DNA of 64,000 bases. It comes from Allorhodopirellula solitaria. GTDB lineage: Bacteria > Planctomycetota > Planctomycetia > Pirellulales > Pirellulaceae. The notes under the pieces were generated by a model. The model was given only the letters and a program-made list of their open reading frames with translations. It was not told the origin of the DNA and made no database searches. Below, one piece after another: positions 8,551-17,606 of this stretch. How positions within the stretch are numbered: the stretch's first letter is position 1; each line of letters begins with the position of its first letter. The translations under genes were made by a program, and so were the position numbers. The stretch lies in assembly GCF_007859855.1 (NCBI RefSeq), contig NZ_SJPK01000002.1:302903-366902 (forward strand), read 5' to 3'.

Positions 8551-9359
8551 GCGTTGCCCGCCCCAAGATCGAGATTGAGAATCTATCGCTCGACTTCGCT
8601 GCCGACGGCGGATCGCCGATTTCGGTGCTCCACGAAATTGATTTGAGCGTCAGCGAGGGCGAGTTCATCTGCATCGTCGGCCCGTCGGGCTGTGGCAAGT
8701 CGACGCTGCTCAACATTGCCTGCGGATTTCTCGAGCCGACTCATGGCCAGGTTCGCATCGATGGTGTGCCTGTGGAGCGGCCAGACCGGCGGCGCGTGTT
8801 CATCTTTCAAAACACCGCCGTCTTTCCCTGGCTGTCGGTCGAGCAAAATATCGGTTTCGGGTTACGCAGTTCGACTGCGGATGAAAACGCCGCGACGGTT
8901 CAGCGGTACATCGAGATGATCGGTTTGGCGGGATTCGAAAAGGCGTACCCCCGTGAGCTTTCGGGCGGCATGAATCAACGTGTCGAAATCGCCCGCGCCC
9001 TGGCGTCAAATCCGGACGTGTTGTTCATGGACGAACCACTCGGTGCGCTGGACTACCTGACCCGGTTGAAGATGCGCGCCGATCTAATCGAGATATGGCG
9101 TCAGGAACGCAAGACGATCCTGTTCGTGACTCACGACGTGGACGAATCCGTGCAGTTGGCTGACCGGATTGTTGTCATGAGCAAGCGGCCGGCAAGCGTG
9201 AAAGCCGTGATCCCCGTCGACCTACCTCGACCACGCAGCCTCGACGACCCAGAATATTTGAGAATCCGCGATGAGATTTTTCATCTGATGGGGATCGATC
9301 ATTTCGGTAGAAACGAGGACGCCCCATCAGATTCTCGAGCGCGTCCATCTGCGGAATGA
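8547..9359 (+). CDS. ABC transporter ATP-binding protein, NrtD/SsuB-like
   Basis: Cytoplasmic ATPase that drives the importer, 270 residues. Walker A GPSGCGKST (45-53), Q-loop FIFQNTAVFPW (86-95), signature LSGGMNQRVEIARA (138-151), Walker B VLFMDEP (158-164) and the switch His in FVTHDVDES are all intact. FQNTAVFPW and the length are typical of the nitrate/sulfonate/taurine subfamily. It begins in an ATGA overlap with the permease. The C-terminal 25 residues are polar, with no regulatory domain. Nothing terminator-like is seen directly after the stop. Confidence 0.93.
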   Translation: MSVARPKIEIENLSLDFAADGGSPISVLHEIDLSVSEGEFICIVGPSGCGKSTLLNIACGFLEPTHGQVRIDGVPVERPDRRRVFIFQNTAVFPWLSVEQNIGFGLRSSTADENAATVQRYIEMIGLAGFEKAYPRELSGGMNQRVEIARALASNPDVLFMDEPLGALDYLTRLKMRADLIEIWRQERKTILFVTHDVDESVQLADRIVVMSKRPASVKAVIPVDLPRPRSLDDPEYLRIRDEIFHLMGIDHFGRNEDAPSDSRARPSAE

Positions 9360-9624
9360 ACTAGAACGATCGGCTTTGGCTGTTGAGCGTTTGCGGCACG
9401 TCACTCTTTTTGGAAGACTCGCTGCAGGATCGTCGTTCGACTCTCCCAGCATCGCCGTGATCGCGAAGTGCGTCGGGTCTGGGTAGCGTTCCAGAAACGA
9501 CAAGACCTCACTGCTACGAGACGGTTTCAGGTCTATCGCATCGAGTGGCATCGCTGCTCGGAATTTGATTGCCGGGCAGTCGCTAAAGAGCGAATTGTCG
9601 CGGCACGTTTGACTACCGCCCCGC

Positions 9625-10203
9625 CTAAGGTGCTACTTGGTCACTCTGGCGGTACTCGAATCTTTGGAGGCTGGCCGGTCCGGTGGTCTTGAGCGAACGC
9701 TGGGCTTCGTCCAGGCGAGGCGGAGTGCTGGCGACGATCACCAAGATCGCCCCGTCGTGAATCCGTTGTTCATACTCGGCGGCCGAATGGGAATTGATCT
9801 CGTAGTGATTCGCCATCGCATAAAGACCCCGCGAGTCCGCCCCGTCGGTACCGTCACGCTGTGGGTTGTCTTCTTCGCCAGCCTCCGAGACCACCGCGCC
9901 GAGGGCAGCACCACCGATGAGGGACGCCAACGGCCCCGCGACCATGATCGGGCCGATTACCGATCCGATGGCTAAAGGGGTACCGACGAGTGCACCGATT
10001 CCAGCCCCGATTTCTGCCGATGTCTTTACGTCGACGTCGTTGGGGTCGTCCGGACGCCGGTCGACTTTGTCCAGAGCCCGGGTGTGTCCTTTCCAGGCAA
10101 CGGACACCGCATCGGCTTTGAAATCTGACTTTCGCAGCACTTCCATGCCGACTTCTGCTTCCTGCTGCGATTCATATTCTGCAACTAAACACGCCGCTTT
10201 CAT
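9625..10203 (-). CDS. Stress-type protein with glycine-zipper segment (GSP17M/DUF1269-like)
   Basis: A 192-residue protein. Residues 1-50 (MKAACLVAEYESQQEAEVGM then VLRKSDF) resemble the ferredoxin-like fold of general-stress-protein-17M/DUF1269 proteins, which begin with a strand that reads out a paired-residue helix. Residues about 65-112 are rich in Gly/Ala/Pro (IGAGIGALVGTPLAIGSVIG) and resemble a glycine-zipper membrane segment. A short polar C-terminus repeats an alpha/beta pattern (HDGAILVIVAST). It lies next to and in the same direction as a small membrane protein, a pairing common in desiccation or membrane-stress loci. The function is inferred only. Confidence 0.7.
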   Translation of the reverse strand: MKAACLVAEYESQQEAEVGMEVLRKSDFKADAVSVAWKGHTRALDKVDRRPDDPNDVDVKTSAEIGAGIGALVGTPLAIGSVIGPIMVAGPLASLIGGAALGAVVSEAGEEDNPQRDGTDGADSRGLYAMANHYEINSHSAAEYEQRIHDGAILVIVASTPPRLDEAQRSLKTTGPASLQRFEYRQSDQVAP

Positions 10204-10228
10204 GATTTCGTCTCTTTTGTTCGAGTTA

Positions 10229-10444
10229 TTACTTTACGTAATACAGGTAGTACCACAGGCCGATGCCGATGGCGACGAGCAGCAAAACCACCAGGTAGCT
10301 TAAGCCGACAATTCCAAAAACGCCGCCGGGAGTCCGCTCTTCAAACGGCATGGTTTCACCTTTACCGCGTTCACTCGTCGGTATGTTTGGATCCTCATCG
10401 CGCTGTTGTGGATCCTCTTCACCCTGTTTCGTCGTTTCGACCAT
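10229..10444 (-). CDS. Small single-span membrane protein
   Basis: 71 residues: a polar, Glu/Gln/Pro-rich cytosolic part (1-38) and one transmembrane helix (about 44-67, FGIVGLSYLVVLLLVAIGIG) ending in WYYLYYVK. Similar small proteins occur near stress genes in planctomycetes; I do not recognise a named family. It lies 25 bases upstream of the glycine-zipper protein in the same direction, so the two are probably co-transcribed. The strong hydrophobic/aromatic pattern argues that this is a real gene. Confidence 0.65.
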   Translation of the reverse strand: MVETTKQGEEDPQQRDEDPNIPTSERGKGETMPFEERTPGGVFGIVGLSYLVVLLLVAIGIGLWYYLYYVK

Positions 10445-10960
10445 GGTATTGACCTTTCAATTCTCGGTTCTCAGCGTCGTGCAGCAAGCACCGTTTCGCC
10501 GTTCGCGGTCCGGGGCTCCCAGACGCTTCACGCTCGGCGTCCACGTCGGACTGCTTAAAAAACTGCCCGCGAACATCCTACGATGAGCAAATGCAGTGCC
10601 GTTCCTGGTCAGGGCCGTGGTCAACGATGCGGACACCGGCAATGTTCACGTTTCTGCAACCTCCCCCGTTGTGACCTCGAGCAGCCGGGAACTCGAAGGT
10701 CATCGCGTGCAGCCAGCGACAGAGATCGATCATTCCAAGCGGAACGGTTGTTCCAACGGGCGAAAAACCGCGATTTGTTCTCCGGACGACCACCTTGGTG
10801 GAAGAACGTTCACGTTAGTTTGTTTGGCGACGAAATGTACGTTTCATGAGGCTGGGGCCGGTCTGTTTCCGGCGACACCGTTGACCGTGCTCGAAGGTTC
10901 GAGCGGACTGCCGGTCCGGCAACTTGTTCGGCCTCCCGCCCAATCGGCCGGAGTAGCTAT
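10445..10960. other. Gene-free stretch left of the 85-bp repeats
   Basis: About 500 bases without a supported gene. The open frames here (plus 10596-10964; minus 10457-10642 and 10578-10793) are Arg/Ser-rich shadows without domains. The promoter of the small membrane protein should lie near 10450-10550, but no clear -35/-10 pair can be named. Confidence 0.5.
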
Positions 10961-11469
10961 GTAGCCAGACGGCTCCGCCCGTCTGAGCTGAGGGGGCTTG
11001 GGGAGTGGTGAGTTCTCGCGACGGTCGGAGCCGTCGGTCGACTATGTAGCCAGACGGCTCCGCCCGTCTGAGCTGAGGGGCTTGGGGAGGGGTGGGTTCT
11101 CGCGACGGTCGGAGCCGTCGGTGGACAAAGTAGCCAGACGGCTCCGCCCGTCTGAGCTGCGGAGGCTTGGGGAGTGGTGGATTCTCGCGACGGTCGGAGC
11201 CGTCGGTCGACAATGTAGCCAGACGGCTCCGCCCGTCTGAGCTGCGGAGGCTTGGGGAGTGGTGGATTCTCGCGACGGTCGGAGCCGTCGGTCGACAATG
11301 TAGCCAGACGGCTCCGCCCGTCTGAGCTGCGGAGGCTTGGGGAGTGGTGGATTCTCGCGACGGTCGGAGCCGTCGGTCGACAATGTAGCCAGACGGCTCC
11401 GCCCGTCTGAGCTGAGGAGGCTTGGGGAGGGGTGGATTCTCGCGACGGGCGGAGCCGTCGGTCGACTAT
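10961..11469. repeat. Six tandem copies of an 85-bp hairpin-rich repeat
   Basis: Units begin with GTAGCCAGACGGCTCCG at 10961, 11046, 11130, 11215, 11300 and 11385 (steps 85, 84, 85, 85, 85). Each unit holds two hairpins: AGACGG-CTCCGC-CCGTCT and CGACGG-TCGGAG-CCGTCG. The two loops are complementary (CTCCG with CGGAG), so each unit can also fold as one longer stem. The unit is not a multiple of three and no ribosome site is present, so the long minus-strand frames through it are considered artefacts. The last unit has one changed loop base (GGGCGGAG). Confidence 0.9.
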
Positions 11470-11542
11470 GACTCCGCCATCAATGCGGACGCTGAGGCAT
11501 CGTGGCTTGATTTCAACGCGCCGCAGCACTCGGCTGCATGGC

Positions 11543-12760
11543 TCAGAGCTGCCGCGTTCGCTGACCGCTCTGGATTGCCGCTTGGCCGAGCAGGACAGCG
11601 TTGGTGCTGGCGATCGCCTGATCGAGCTGCCAGGGTTTCTCGCCAGCTCGCAGGCTTGCGATCAATTCATTGAATTGACGCTGCCAACCCTTGCCTCGGA
11701 TCTCTTTGGCCTCACTGCGCCAGATGACTTTGCCGCTGCGGTCACGGATCGAGCCATGGGCCATGTCGCAGCTGCCGAGGGTTCCATGAAAGTACTCCCC
11801 GTGCTGTCGACCGCCACGGTGTTTTCGGTACTGAGAGATCAACGGGAAATCGGTCTCGTAGGTGTACTCGACGAGGTGGTAGGGGACATTGTCCTCGTTG
11901 ACGCCGCCGAAGCCGCGAGCCGCCCGCGGTGTTTGATCGAGAACCCAGTTCACGATATCGAGGCGATGGACTTGTCGATCATCGTGGAGATCACCTCCAA
12001 ACGTTCGTGCGTAGGTCAGTTCCCCCAACATGCCGCCCCGCAATCTCTCCACGCACTGGCGAGTCCGCAGCTCATGTCGCCGTTGGTGCCCAACAGCGAC
12101 TGCGAGGCCTGCCGATCGAGCGCGTACCCCAGCTTGCGCGATACGCTGCACGCCGGCAGCGTCGGACGCGATCGGACATTCCATGAAGACATGTTTGCCC
12201 GCTTCAACGGCATTCTCGAAATGCAACGCGCGAAACTCGGGCGGAGTTGCCAAGATGACCAAATCCACGTCACTGGCGAGGACCCCACGCCAGCCGTCGG
12301 GACCGATAAAACGTCGCCCGGCTACTTCCACGCCATGACGTTGCCGCCCTCGGATGGTCCGGTAAGCGGTCTGCAGTTGGTTGCTTTGCGTGTCTGCCAT
12401 GGCCACGAGTTCGACGCCCGAGGCGGCGCTGGCATCGTTCGTAGCGTCGCTGCCCGCTGCGATGGCTTCGACGGCGGCCGCCTTCCCGCGGGCACCGCAG
12501 CCGATCAGGCCAATTCGAATGCGGTCGCTACCGCCCGCGTGCACACCGATACGGTTCGCGCGGGGGTCGGCCACGGCCGCCTCGCCCGCGGCCACGACAG
12601 CCGATCCACCGAGGGCCACGGTGCTGCCAAGAGCCATGGTGCTGCGGGCAAAAAACTCACGACGGTTCCCAGCCGCGCGAGCGACATGGGCGGCCAAGGG
12701 CGAGCCCGCAGGCTGCGACGGGGGCTTGCGGGCGCCGGTAGAGGCTGATGGCTTGGTCAA
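11543..12760 (-). CDS. Tat-exported Gfo/Idh/MocA-family oxidoreductase
   Basis: 405 residues. A twin-arginine signal (NRREFFARSTMALGSTVALGG, shown to residue 52) predicts export of a folded, cofactor-bound protein. The Rossmann dinucleotide fold follows with RIGLIGCGARGKAA (about 82-95). After it come strand patterns of the family: DLVILATPPEFR, HVFMECPI in place of the usual EKP motif, and a C-terminal alpha/beta domain with GGDLHDDRQVHRLDIVNWVL. The substrate is probably a sugar or polyol derivative. The only start that keeps the Tat leader is TTG at 12760; an ATG inside the leader would lose the RR motif. It is downstream of the epimerase gene by 100 bases, possibly one transcript. Confidence 0.85.
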   Translation of the reverse strand: MTKPSASTGARKPPSQPAGSPLAAHVARAAGNRREFFARSTMALGSTVALGGSAVVAAGEAAVADPRANRIGVHAGGSDRIRIGLIGCGARGKAAAVEAIAAGSDATNDASAASGVELVAMADTQSNQLQTAYRTIRGRQRHGVEVAGRRFIGPDGWRGVLASDVDLVILATPPEFRALHFENAVEAGKHVFMECPIASDAAGVQRIAQAGVRARSAGLAVAVGHQRRHELRTRQCVERLRGGMLGELTYARTFGGDLHDDRQVHRLDIVNWVLDQTPRAARGFGGVNEDNVPYHLVEYTYETDFPLISQYRKHRGGRQHGEYFHGTLGSCDMAHGSIRDRSGKVIWRSEAKEIRGKGWQRQFNELIASLRAGEKPWQLDQAIASTNAVLLGQAAIQSGQRTRQL

Positions 12761-12860
12761 TTGACTGGCGTCGGGGTGGGGAGGCAGGCGAGGAGAGCAC
12801 TATTCTATTCTACCCGAAAACAGCATGGTTGAGCAAAGAATTGTTGAGCATCGAAACGTT

Positions 12861-13796
12861 TCAAAGTATTTTGCTGAGCCCTTGATCGAGCGGGGTCAGC
12901 GGGCGGCCAAGAATCCTCTTCATTTTGGTGATATCGGGGCAGCGACGGGTCATGTCGCCCTCGGCCAAGGGGTCGACATGCACGATCTGCGAGCGACTGC
13001 CGACCGCCTCCACGATTCGCTGGGCCAATTCCAACACGGTGACCTCGACGTCGCTGCCGATATTGATGGTTTCACCCGCGAGTGACTCGTCGGCCAGCAC
13101 CTCCTCGGTCGTGTCGAGATTGTCGTCGATATAGCAGAACGTCCGTGTTTGGGATCCGTCCCCGTAAATGGTGATGTCTTGATTCGCTCGGGCAGCCTCG
13201 ATGAATTTCGGGATGACGAAATCCGTTGTCTGTTTCGGACCATACGTATTGAAGAACCGAAACACGTTGAAGGGCAATCCAAATTCTTGGTGGTAGGCCC
13301 GGAAGTACGATTCACCCAAGTTTTTGATAATGGCGTAGGGCAGTCGCGAGTTCAGTGGTGTCGTCTGTTCGTGCTGCGGCAGTTCCACCGGTTCACCATA
13401 GACCTCACTGCTGCTGGCGTAGAACACCCGCCGCACACCTGTGTTCTTCGCTAAGAGCAACACGTTGCGGATCCCATCGATGTCACGCAGTACGGCCACC
13501 GGATTGGCCAACGTCCGCTGCACACCGACCAGGGCGGCATAGTGAAACACCGCGTCAAACTGGTGGGCTGTCATGATCGGCGAGAGATCATTGAGGTCAT
13601 TGACGTCGGCTTTGATGAACCGAAAGTTCGGCGTCGAAGGCGGGGGCAGTTTCTGCATGCTCCCGGTCACCAGATTATCCACCACGACAACATCGTTGCG
13701 TGGCGACGCCGCCAAGCGACAGGCTAGCGATCCGCCCACGTTGCCCGCTCCACCAGTGATCAATATTTTTCGTCGAGCGGTGGGCGTGTCAGGCAT
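12861..13796 (-). CDS. NAD-dependent sugar epimerase/dehydratase (extended SDR)
   Basis: 311 residues, normal length for UDP-glucose 4-epimerase-like enzymes. It has the NAD-binding GGAGNVGGSLA motif (15-25), the catalytic Ser/Tyr/Lys set as SSSEVYGE (about 127) and PYAIIK (about 153), and the RFFNTYGP and TFCYIDDNL substrate-site patterns of the extended SDR family. The enzyme acts on nucleotide sugars in the cytosol; which one cannot be told. The ATG at 13796 is the first methionine. It precedes the Tat oxidoreductase in the same direction. Confidence 0.9.
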   Translation of the reverse strand: MPDTPTARRKILITGGAGNVGGSLACRLAASPRNDVVVVDNLVTGSMQKLPPPSTPNFRFIKADVNDLNDLSPIMTAHQFDAVFHYAALVGVQRTLANPVAVLRDIDGIRNVLLLAKNTGVRRVFYASSSEVYGEPVELPQHEQTTPLNSRLPYAIIKNLGESYFRAYHQEFGLPFNVFRFFNTYGPKQTTDFVIPKFIEAARANQDITIYGDGSQTRTFCYIDDNLDTTEEVLADESLAGETINIGSDVEVTVLELAQRIVEAVGSRSQIVHVDPLAEGDMTRRCPDITKMKRILGRPLTPLDQGLSKIL

Positions 13797-14116
13797 CGAT
13801 AGAGGGCTCTGCAGGAGAGGGATCAGGTTGGTAGTGGATCTTACGCAAGCGGTCCGTTTCTAACTGCAACACGCAGGTCTCTCGGTGACGAGCACACGAG
13901 GGAGCGAACATGCGGTGAAATGACAGCGTTCACGAGGTCCACTGAGGAACCGTGAAGTTACCAGATGGCTGCGGCCAGTCGAATGAGGGGCATCGCAGCG
14001 ATGAAGCGGAAGCGTCGATCGTGTCCAGGATCCTCTCAACCCGGCTATACATCCCGGTGCCAGCGACTATTTTGGGCACTTCGTTTTCCACCTCCTGAAT
14101 CGCCTGGTGATTTCAC
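13797..14116. other. Divergent intergenic region with a short dispersed repeat
   Basis: Promoters for the epimerase (minus) and the HTTM pair (plus) should lie here, but no clear promoter words are seen. A 25-base segment at 13885-13909 (GTGACGAGCACACGAGGG and on) recurs with few changes at 41135-41159 inside a repeat element. Confidence 0.5.
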
Positions 14117-14947
14117 GTGTCCCTCCCCTCTGCACCTGCGCTCTCGCGACGCCTCCGGGTGACTCTCAGCCTATTGGTTTTGATGCATTTGGCTGCTGTT
14201 TTCACGCCTCCGATGGCGTTTCAAAGCCGCGGTCCCCGCGGGTTGTCGCCCTCGGTGTCGAAACTGCTGGCGCCGTTGGCTGCCTACGGTCAGTTCCTCT
14301 ATCTGGATCGCGGCTATGCGTTTTTCGCTCCCGATCCCGGTCCCAGCCACCTCATGCGAGCCGTCGTCGGAGGCGATGATGATGGCGATGGCGATGGCGA
14401 CTCGAACCAGACTTCTCGCTCCGACTTGGGCGCAGGGGAGGGGGGGGCGGATGATGTGGACGTCCACTGGTATCCGGACCTGAACGAGCAGTGGCCGCGA
14501 CTGCTCTACCACCGTCACTTCATGTTGGCTGAATTCCTCAATGACTCTTACCATCCCAAATTGCCTGCCAATGCAGCCCAGTGGGTTGGCCCGGATCTGC
14601 CCCTGGAGGAGCTCAAGGCATGGCGGCTCGGGCGGGAACGGTATGACAGCATCTTGGGTTCGATGACCGACCACTTGCGAGCCCAGTTCGGTGAACGAAG
14701 TGTGCGGATTGACCGGGTCGAGCACGGGTTGCCTGATTTCGTCGTCTATGCCAGTGACCCCACACCGCTCGACGACCCTTCGACTTACATCGTGATCGAA
14801 GACATCTCGATCCCCTTGGAGAGCCTGCTCGACGTCCGTCCTGAATCGCTACCACCTGGGCCGCCGCCGGGGTTGGGTTCGGATCTGTCTGTTCCTGCGG
14901 TGCAGCCGTTGGATGCGCCCGGTGTCCAGGGAGGACCTGTGCGATGA
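14117..14947 (+). CDS. Membrane-anchored protein paired with HTTM protein; function unknown
   Basis: 276 residues from a GTG start at 14117; no better ATG precedes the hydrophobic segment. One N-terminal transmembrane/signal helix (about 12-32, RVTLSLLVLMHLAAVF). After it comes GQFLYLDRGYAFFAPDPGPSH, an acidic Gly/Asp stretch (about 78-120) and a soluble domain with many Trp/Tyr/His residues. It ends in a Pro-rich tail. I do not recognise a named family. Its stop overlaps the next ATG (ATGA), and such a gene placed directly before an HTTM gene suggests a partner or periplasmic co-factor of that membrane protein. Confidence 0.75.
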   Translation: MSLPSAPALSRRLRVTLSLLVLMHLAAVFTPPMAFQSRGPRGLSPSVSKLLAPLAAYGQFLYLDRGYAFFAPDPGPSHLMRAVVGGDDDGDGDGDSNQTSRSDLGAGEGGADDVDVHWYPDLNEQWPRLLYHRHFMLAEFLNDSYHPKLPANAAQWVGPDLPLEELKAWRLGRERYDSILGSMTDHLRAQFGERSVRIDRVEHGLPDFVVYASDPTPLDDPSTYIVIEDISIPLESLLDVRPESLPPGPPPGLGSDLSVPAVQPLDAPGVQGGPVR

Positions 14948-15978
14948 ACGGCAAGTTTTCACAACGTCTCGCTGCAGAACGCGAGCGCGTCAAACGATCC
15001 GCAGCTGATTTCGTCCGGTCCTGGGACGCGTTTTGGTTTCTGCCTCGGCATGTCGAGACGCTCGCGATCCTGCGAATCTTGACAGGGGCGATGTTGCTGT
15101 ACACGCACTTGGTGTTGGCAACGGACCTCGGTTCTTTCCTCGGCGTCGATGCTTGGATCAACAACGACACGTCACGGGCGCTGCACGATGGCAGGCTCGG
15201 CGAAGCCACGGCGGCCTGGTCGTACCTCTGGAGCATCGACAGTCCCGCATGGATTGCGGCCCATCACGTGCTCGTGATTTTGGCGTCGGCGTCCTTCATG
15301 GTGGGTTTCTTGACCCGGCTGAGCGGCCCGTTGGCGTGGTGGTTCCAGCTCATGATCGTGCATCGGTTGTTGGGTAGCCTGTTTGGGCTCGACCAAATTC
15401 TTACCTACTGTGTGATGTACTTAGCATTCACGCCCTGCGGCGCCGTGTTCTCGGTCGATGCCTGGTTGCGGCGGCGCGTGCTCGGCCGCAGGCGCGAACC
15501 GATTTGGAAAGGTTGGACTTGGCTACTACCTGCTGATCAACCGAGTGTGGCGATCAACATCGCGACGCGGCTACTGCAATTGCACCTCTGCGTGATCTAC
15601 CTGTTCGGTGGTCTGGCCAAAGCGCGGGGCCAGATGTGGTGGGATGGTACGGCGCTGTGGTACGCCGTCGGCAACTACGAGTACCAGTCCTGGGATGCGA
15701 CGTTCATTGCGGCCTACCCGGGTGTGTTTACGGCCCTGACGCACGTCACATTGTTGTGGGAGATCTTTTATTGTGCATTGGTGTGGCCCCGTTGGACGCG
15801 CCCCCTGACGCTAGCGATCGCCGTCGGTGTCCATGCTGGGATCGGCTTCGGGCTGGGCATGGCAACCTTTGGAATCATGATGATTGCCGCCAATTTCGTC
15901 TTCATTAGCCCGGAGTGGATTCGGCGATGGCGAGGACCGACGGCAGAGCGGCTCGAGGGCCCCAGCCAGACCGCCTGA
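14944..15978 (+). CDS. HTTM-domain membrane protein (gamma-carboxylase-like fold)
   Basis: 344 residues with about seven hydrophobic helices. The HTTM family (horizontally transferred transmembrane domain) is related to vitamin-K-dependent gamma-glutamyl carboxylase. Supporting patterns are the N-terminal VETLAILRILTGAMLLYTHL helix, a central YLFGGLAKARGQMWWDGTALW segment (about 218-238) and a following helix with THVTLLWEIFYCALVW. The LAK lysine and the WWDG-AL pattern are typical of the family. Bacterial HTTM proteins have no firmly known reaction. It is translationally coupled to the gene before it. The C-terminus is short and basic. Confidence 0.85.
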   Translation: MNGKFSQRLAAERERVKRSAADFVRSWDAFWFLPRHVETLAILRILTGAMLLYTHLVLATDLGSFLGVDAWINNDTSRALHDGRLGEATAAWSYLWSIDSPAWIAAHHVLVILASASFMVGFLTRLSGPLAWWFQLMIVHRLLGSLFGLDQILTYCVMYLAFTPCGAVFSVDAWLRRRVLGRRREPIWKGWTWLLPADQPSVAINIATRLLQLHLCVIYLFGGLAKARGQMWWDGTALWYAVGNYEYQSWDATFIAAYPGVFTALTHVTLLWEIFYCALVWPRWTRPLTLAIAVGVHAGIGFGLGMATFGIMMIAANFVFISPEWIRRWRGPTAERLEGPSQTA

Positions 15979-16142
15979 AGCCAGGGCGGTACAATCGTTT
16001 GGTCTGGGAGACTCCGTAGGTGATGTCGCGCCGACCTCATAGGCATCAAATTAAGCGATACTTAAGGAGGTTTGGGCGTGCGAGCGGCACCGAGCAGCCC
16101 GCCAGGCTGTTAGCTCTGAGCGTGCTTCACGGCCGGGTTCCT

Positions 16143-17606
16143 CTAGCGGGAGCCGGTCGTGGTCAGCGAGTTGACGCGGGATTCAATGGTACCTTGAATC
16201 TGGGATAGTTCCCCTTCGAGAGTCTGGTTGCTGCGATACAGTCGAACCAATCGCTCTCGGGTCTCTTTGACGCGAGCGCGGAGTTTTTCGTTGTAGTCTT
16301 CGATAGCGATCCGTTCTGCTTCGGTTTGATCGAAATCCTGTTCGAGCAGCAGTTTGTCAGTTTGGTAGGATGCGAGCATGCTGACGGTCGCGTCGATTGC
16401 TCGCTGCAGGACGTCTCTTTCGAAGCCCAGGATTTTCGAGCGGTTTTGCAGGTCTGCGATTCGCAGCCGGATCCGACGCAGGACGAAGCGGTAGTCGTTG
16501 AGCGGGCGGAGGTAGTATTCGTCGACGAGTCGTGCAACGCCTTCGGCTCGCATCGCATCGGCAGCCTCTTTCTTGACGAGCAACAGGTCGCCCTTGGCGA
16601 GTCTGATTTCTCCTTCGTCTCCGACTTGCAGTCGACCGTCGGCAGCCCGGCCGCTACCGTCGAAGAAACCGCTTTCGAGAGCGCCGCGTTGGTCGGGGGA
16701 ATCGACGACGATCGTGTAGGGTTCGGTGAACTCGACCTTCACCCAACGCGACAGCGGTGGATCATCGGGGCGGGCGCGTGAGCCGTCGCGAAGATACTTT
16801 TCTCGCGTCTCAGCGGAGGCTTTGGCCAAGATGCTGTTGATGAGTTGTTCGTCGACGCGTCCAAAAACATTGTCGTCATCAGCGACACTTCCTGCGGCGA
16901 TGAAGGGGCGGTGGCCGTCGAGCGGCAGCATCTCGTAAACCGACCAACTGCTGGCGTTCCCGTTCTGAATCAGATCCTGCTGGTTCTGCATCAGCGGCCC
17001 GGTGGGCGACAGGGTGACTTGGTTGGGCGTGCTGCTGACGACTCGGAACTCGCCGAGATAGCCAACCGGCACGGGGACGTCGATATTGGGGCCACGGCCT
17101 TCACCGAAGCCATAAACAACCATTCCCTCAGCGATCAGGGGATCGGCTGCTGCTTCGTCGTCGGCATCTTCATCAACCGGTTCTTCACCGGGTTGCGTTT
17201 CCGGGGGTGGCTGCGTCAAGACAATGCTGGGCTGGCCCTGGAAACTGGAATTGGTCATCCGCAGACCGCGCCACCGTCGACCGGCCTCCAAGCCGATTGC
17301 CGCCAGGTTTTGCGACATCGGCAGCACGCCTTCCTCGGAGAGCGGGTTGTTGAGGTCGCCGTTGCGCAGTTCGCGTTGCTCGATCTGGGCGTTCTCTAGG
17401 CGTTCATCAAGCTGTTCCTTCTTCTCGTACCACGCCGAGCGGCTTTTCAGCGACCCCGCGACCGGGAAAACAAAGATGACGGCGAGAATGGTGGTCATGA
17501 TGATCGCCACCATTTCATACCATCTCCAGTCGGCGGCGGCCTTCCAGAGCAGAAAAGCTTGGGCCAGCACCAGTACGATTAGTAGTCCGAGTAGGGCGTA
17601 CGACAT
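16143..17606 (-). CDS. Two-helix membrane protein with C-terminal coiled coil; unknown
   Basis: 487 residues from the ATG at 17606 (MSYALLGLLIVLVL); a TTG 60 bases upstream would add a poor leader. Two transmembrane helices (about 2-20 and 30-50) are followed by a coiled coil (about 55-80), an acidic linker (EPVDEDADDEAAAD) and a beta-rich region with YEMLPLDGHRPFIAAGS. A long coiled coil (about 370-480) ends the protein. This layout (inner-membrane anchor, long periplasmic or cytosolic coil) fits a structural or envelope protein of planctomycetes. I cannot assign a function. It is divergent from the TolC-like gene. Confidence 0.75.
   Translation of the reverse strand: MSYALLGLLIVLVLAQAFLLWKAAADWRWYEMVAIIMTTILAVIFVFPVAGSLKSRSAWYEKKEQLDERLENAQIEQRELRNGDLNNPLSEEGVLPMSQNLAAIGLEAGRRWRGLRMTNSSFQGQPSIVLTQPPPETQPGEEPVDEDADDEAAADPLIAEGMVVYGFGEGRGPNIDVPVPVGYLGEFRVVSSTPNQVTLSPTGPLMQNQQDLIQNGNASSWSVYEMLPLDGHRPFIAAGSVADDDNVFGRVDEQLINSILAKASAETREKYLRDGSRARPDDPPLSRWVKVEFTEPYTIVVDSPDQRGALESGFFDGSGRAADGRLQVGDEGEIRLAKGDLLLVKKEAADAMRAEGVARLVDEYYLRPLNDYRFVLRRIRLRIADLQNRSKILGFERDVLQRAIDATVSMLASYQTDKLLLEQDFDQTEAERIAIEDYNEKLRARVKETRERLVRLYRSNQTLEGELSQIQGTIESRVNSLTTTGSR

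Noticed and set aside
9327..9551. 74-codon minus-strand frame overlapping the ABC ATPase end
   Set aside because: Its first 45 residues look somewhat protein-like, but the tail is basic and low-complexity, it overlaps a certain gene by 33 bases and has no ribosome site.
10961..11469. Tandem array as a CRISPR
   Set aside because: Units are contiguous and nearly identical, with no unique spacers and no cas genes.
10957..11529. 190-codon minus-strand frame across the 85-bp repeats
   Set aside because: The unit length is not a multiple of three, so three frames of the same DNA are read in turn; this is an artefact of stop-free GC-rich repeats.
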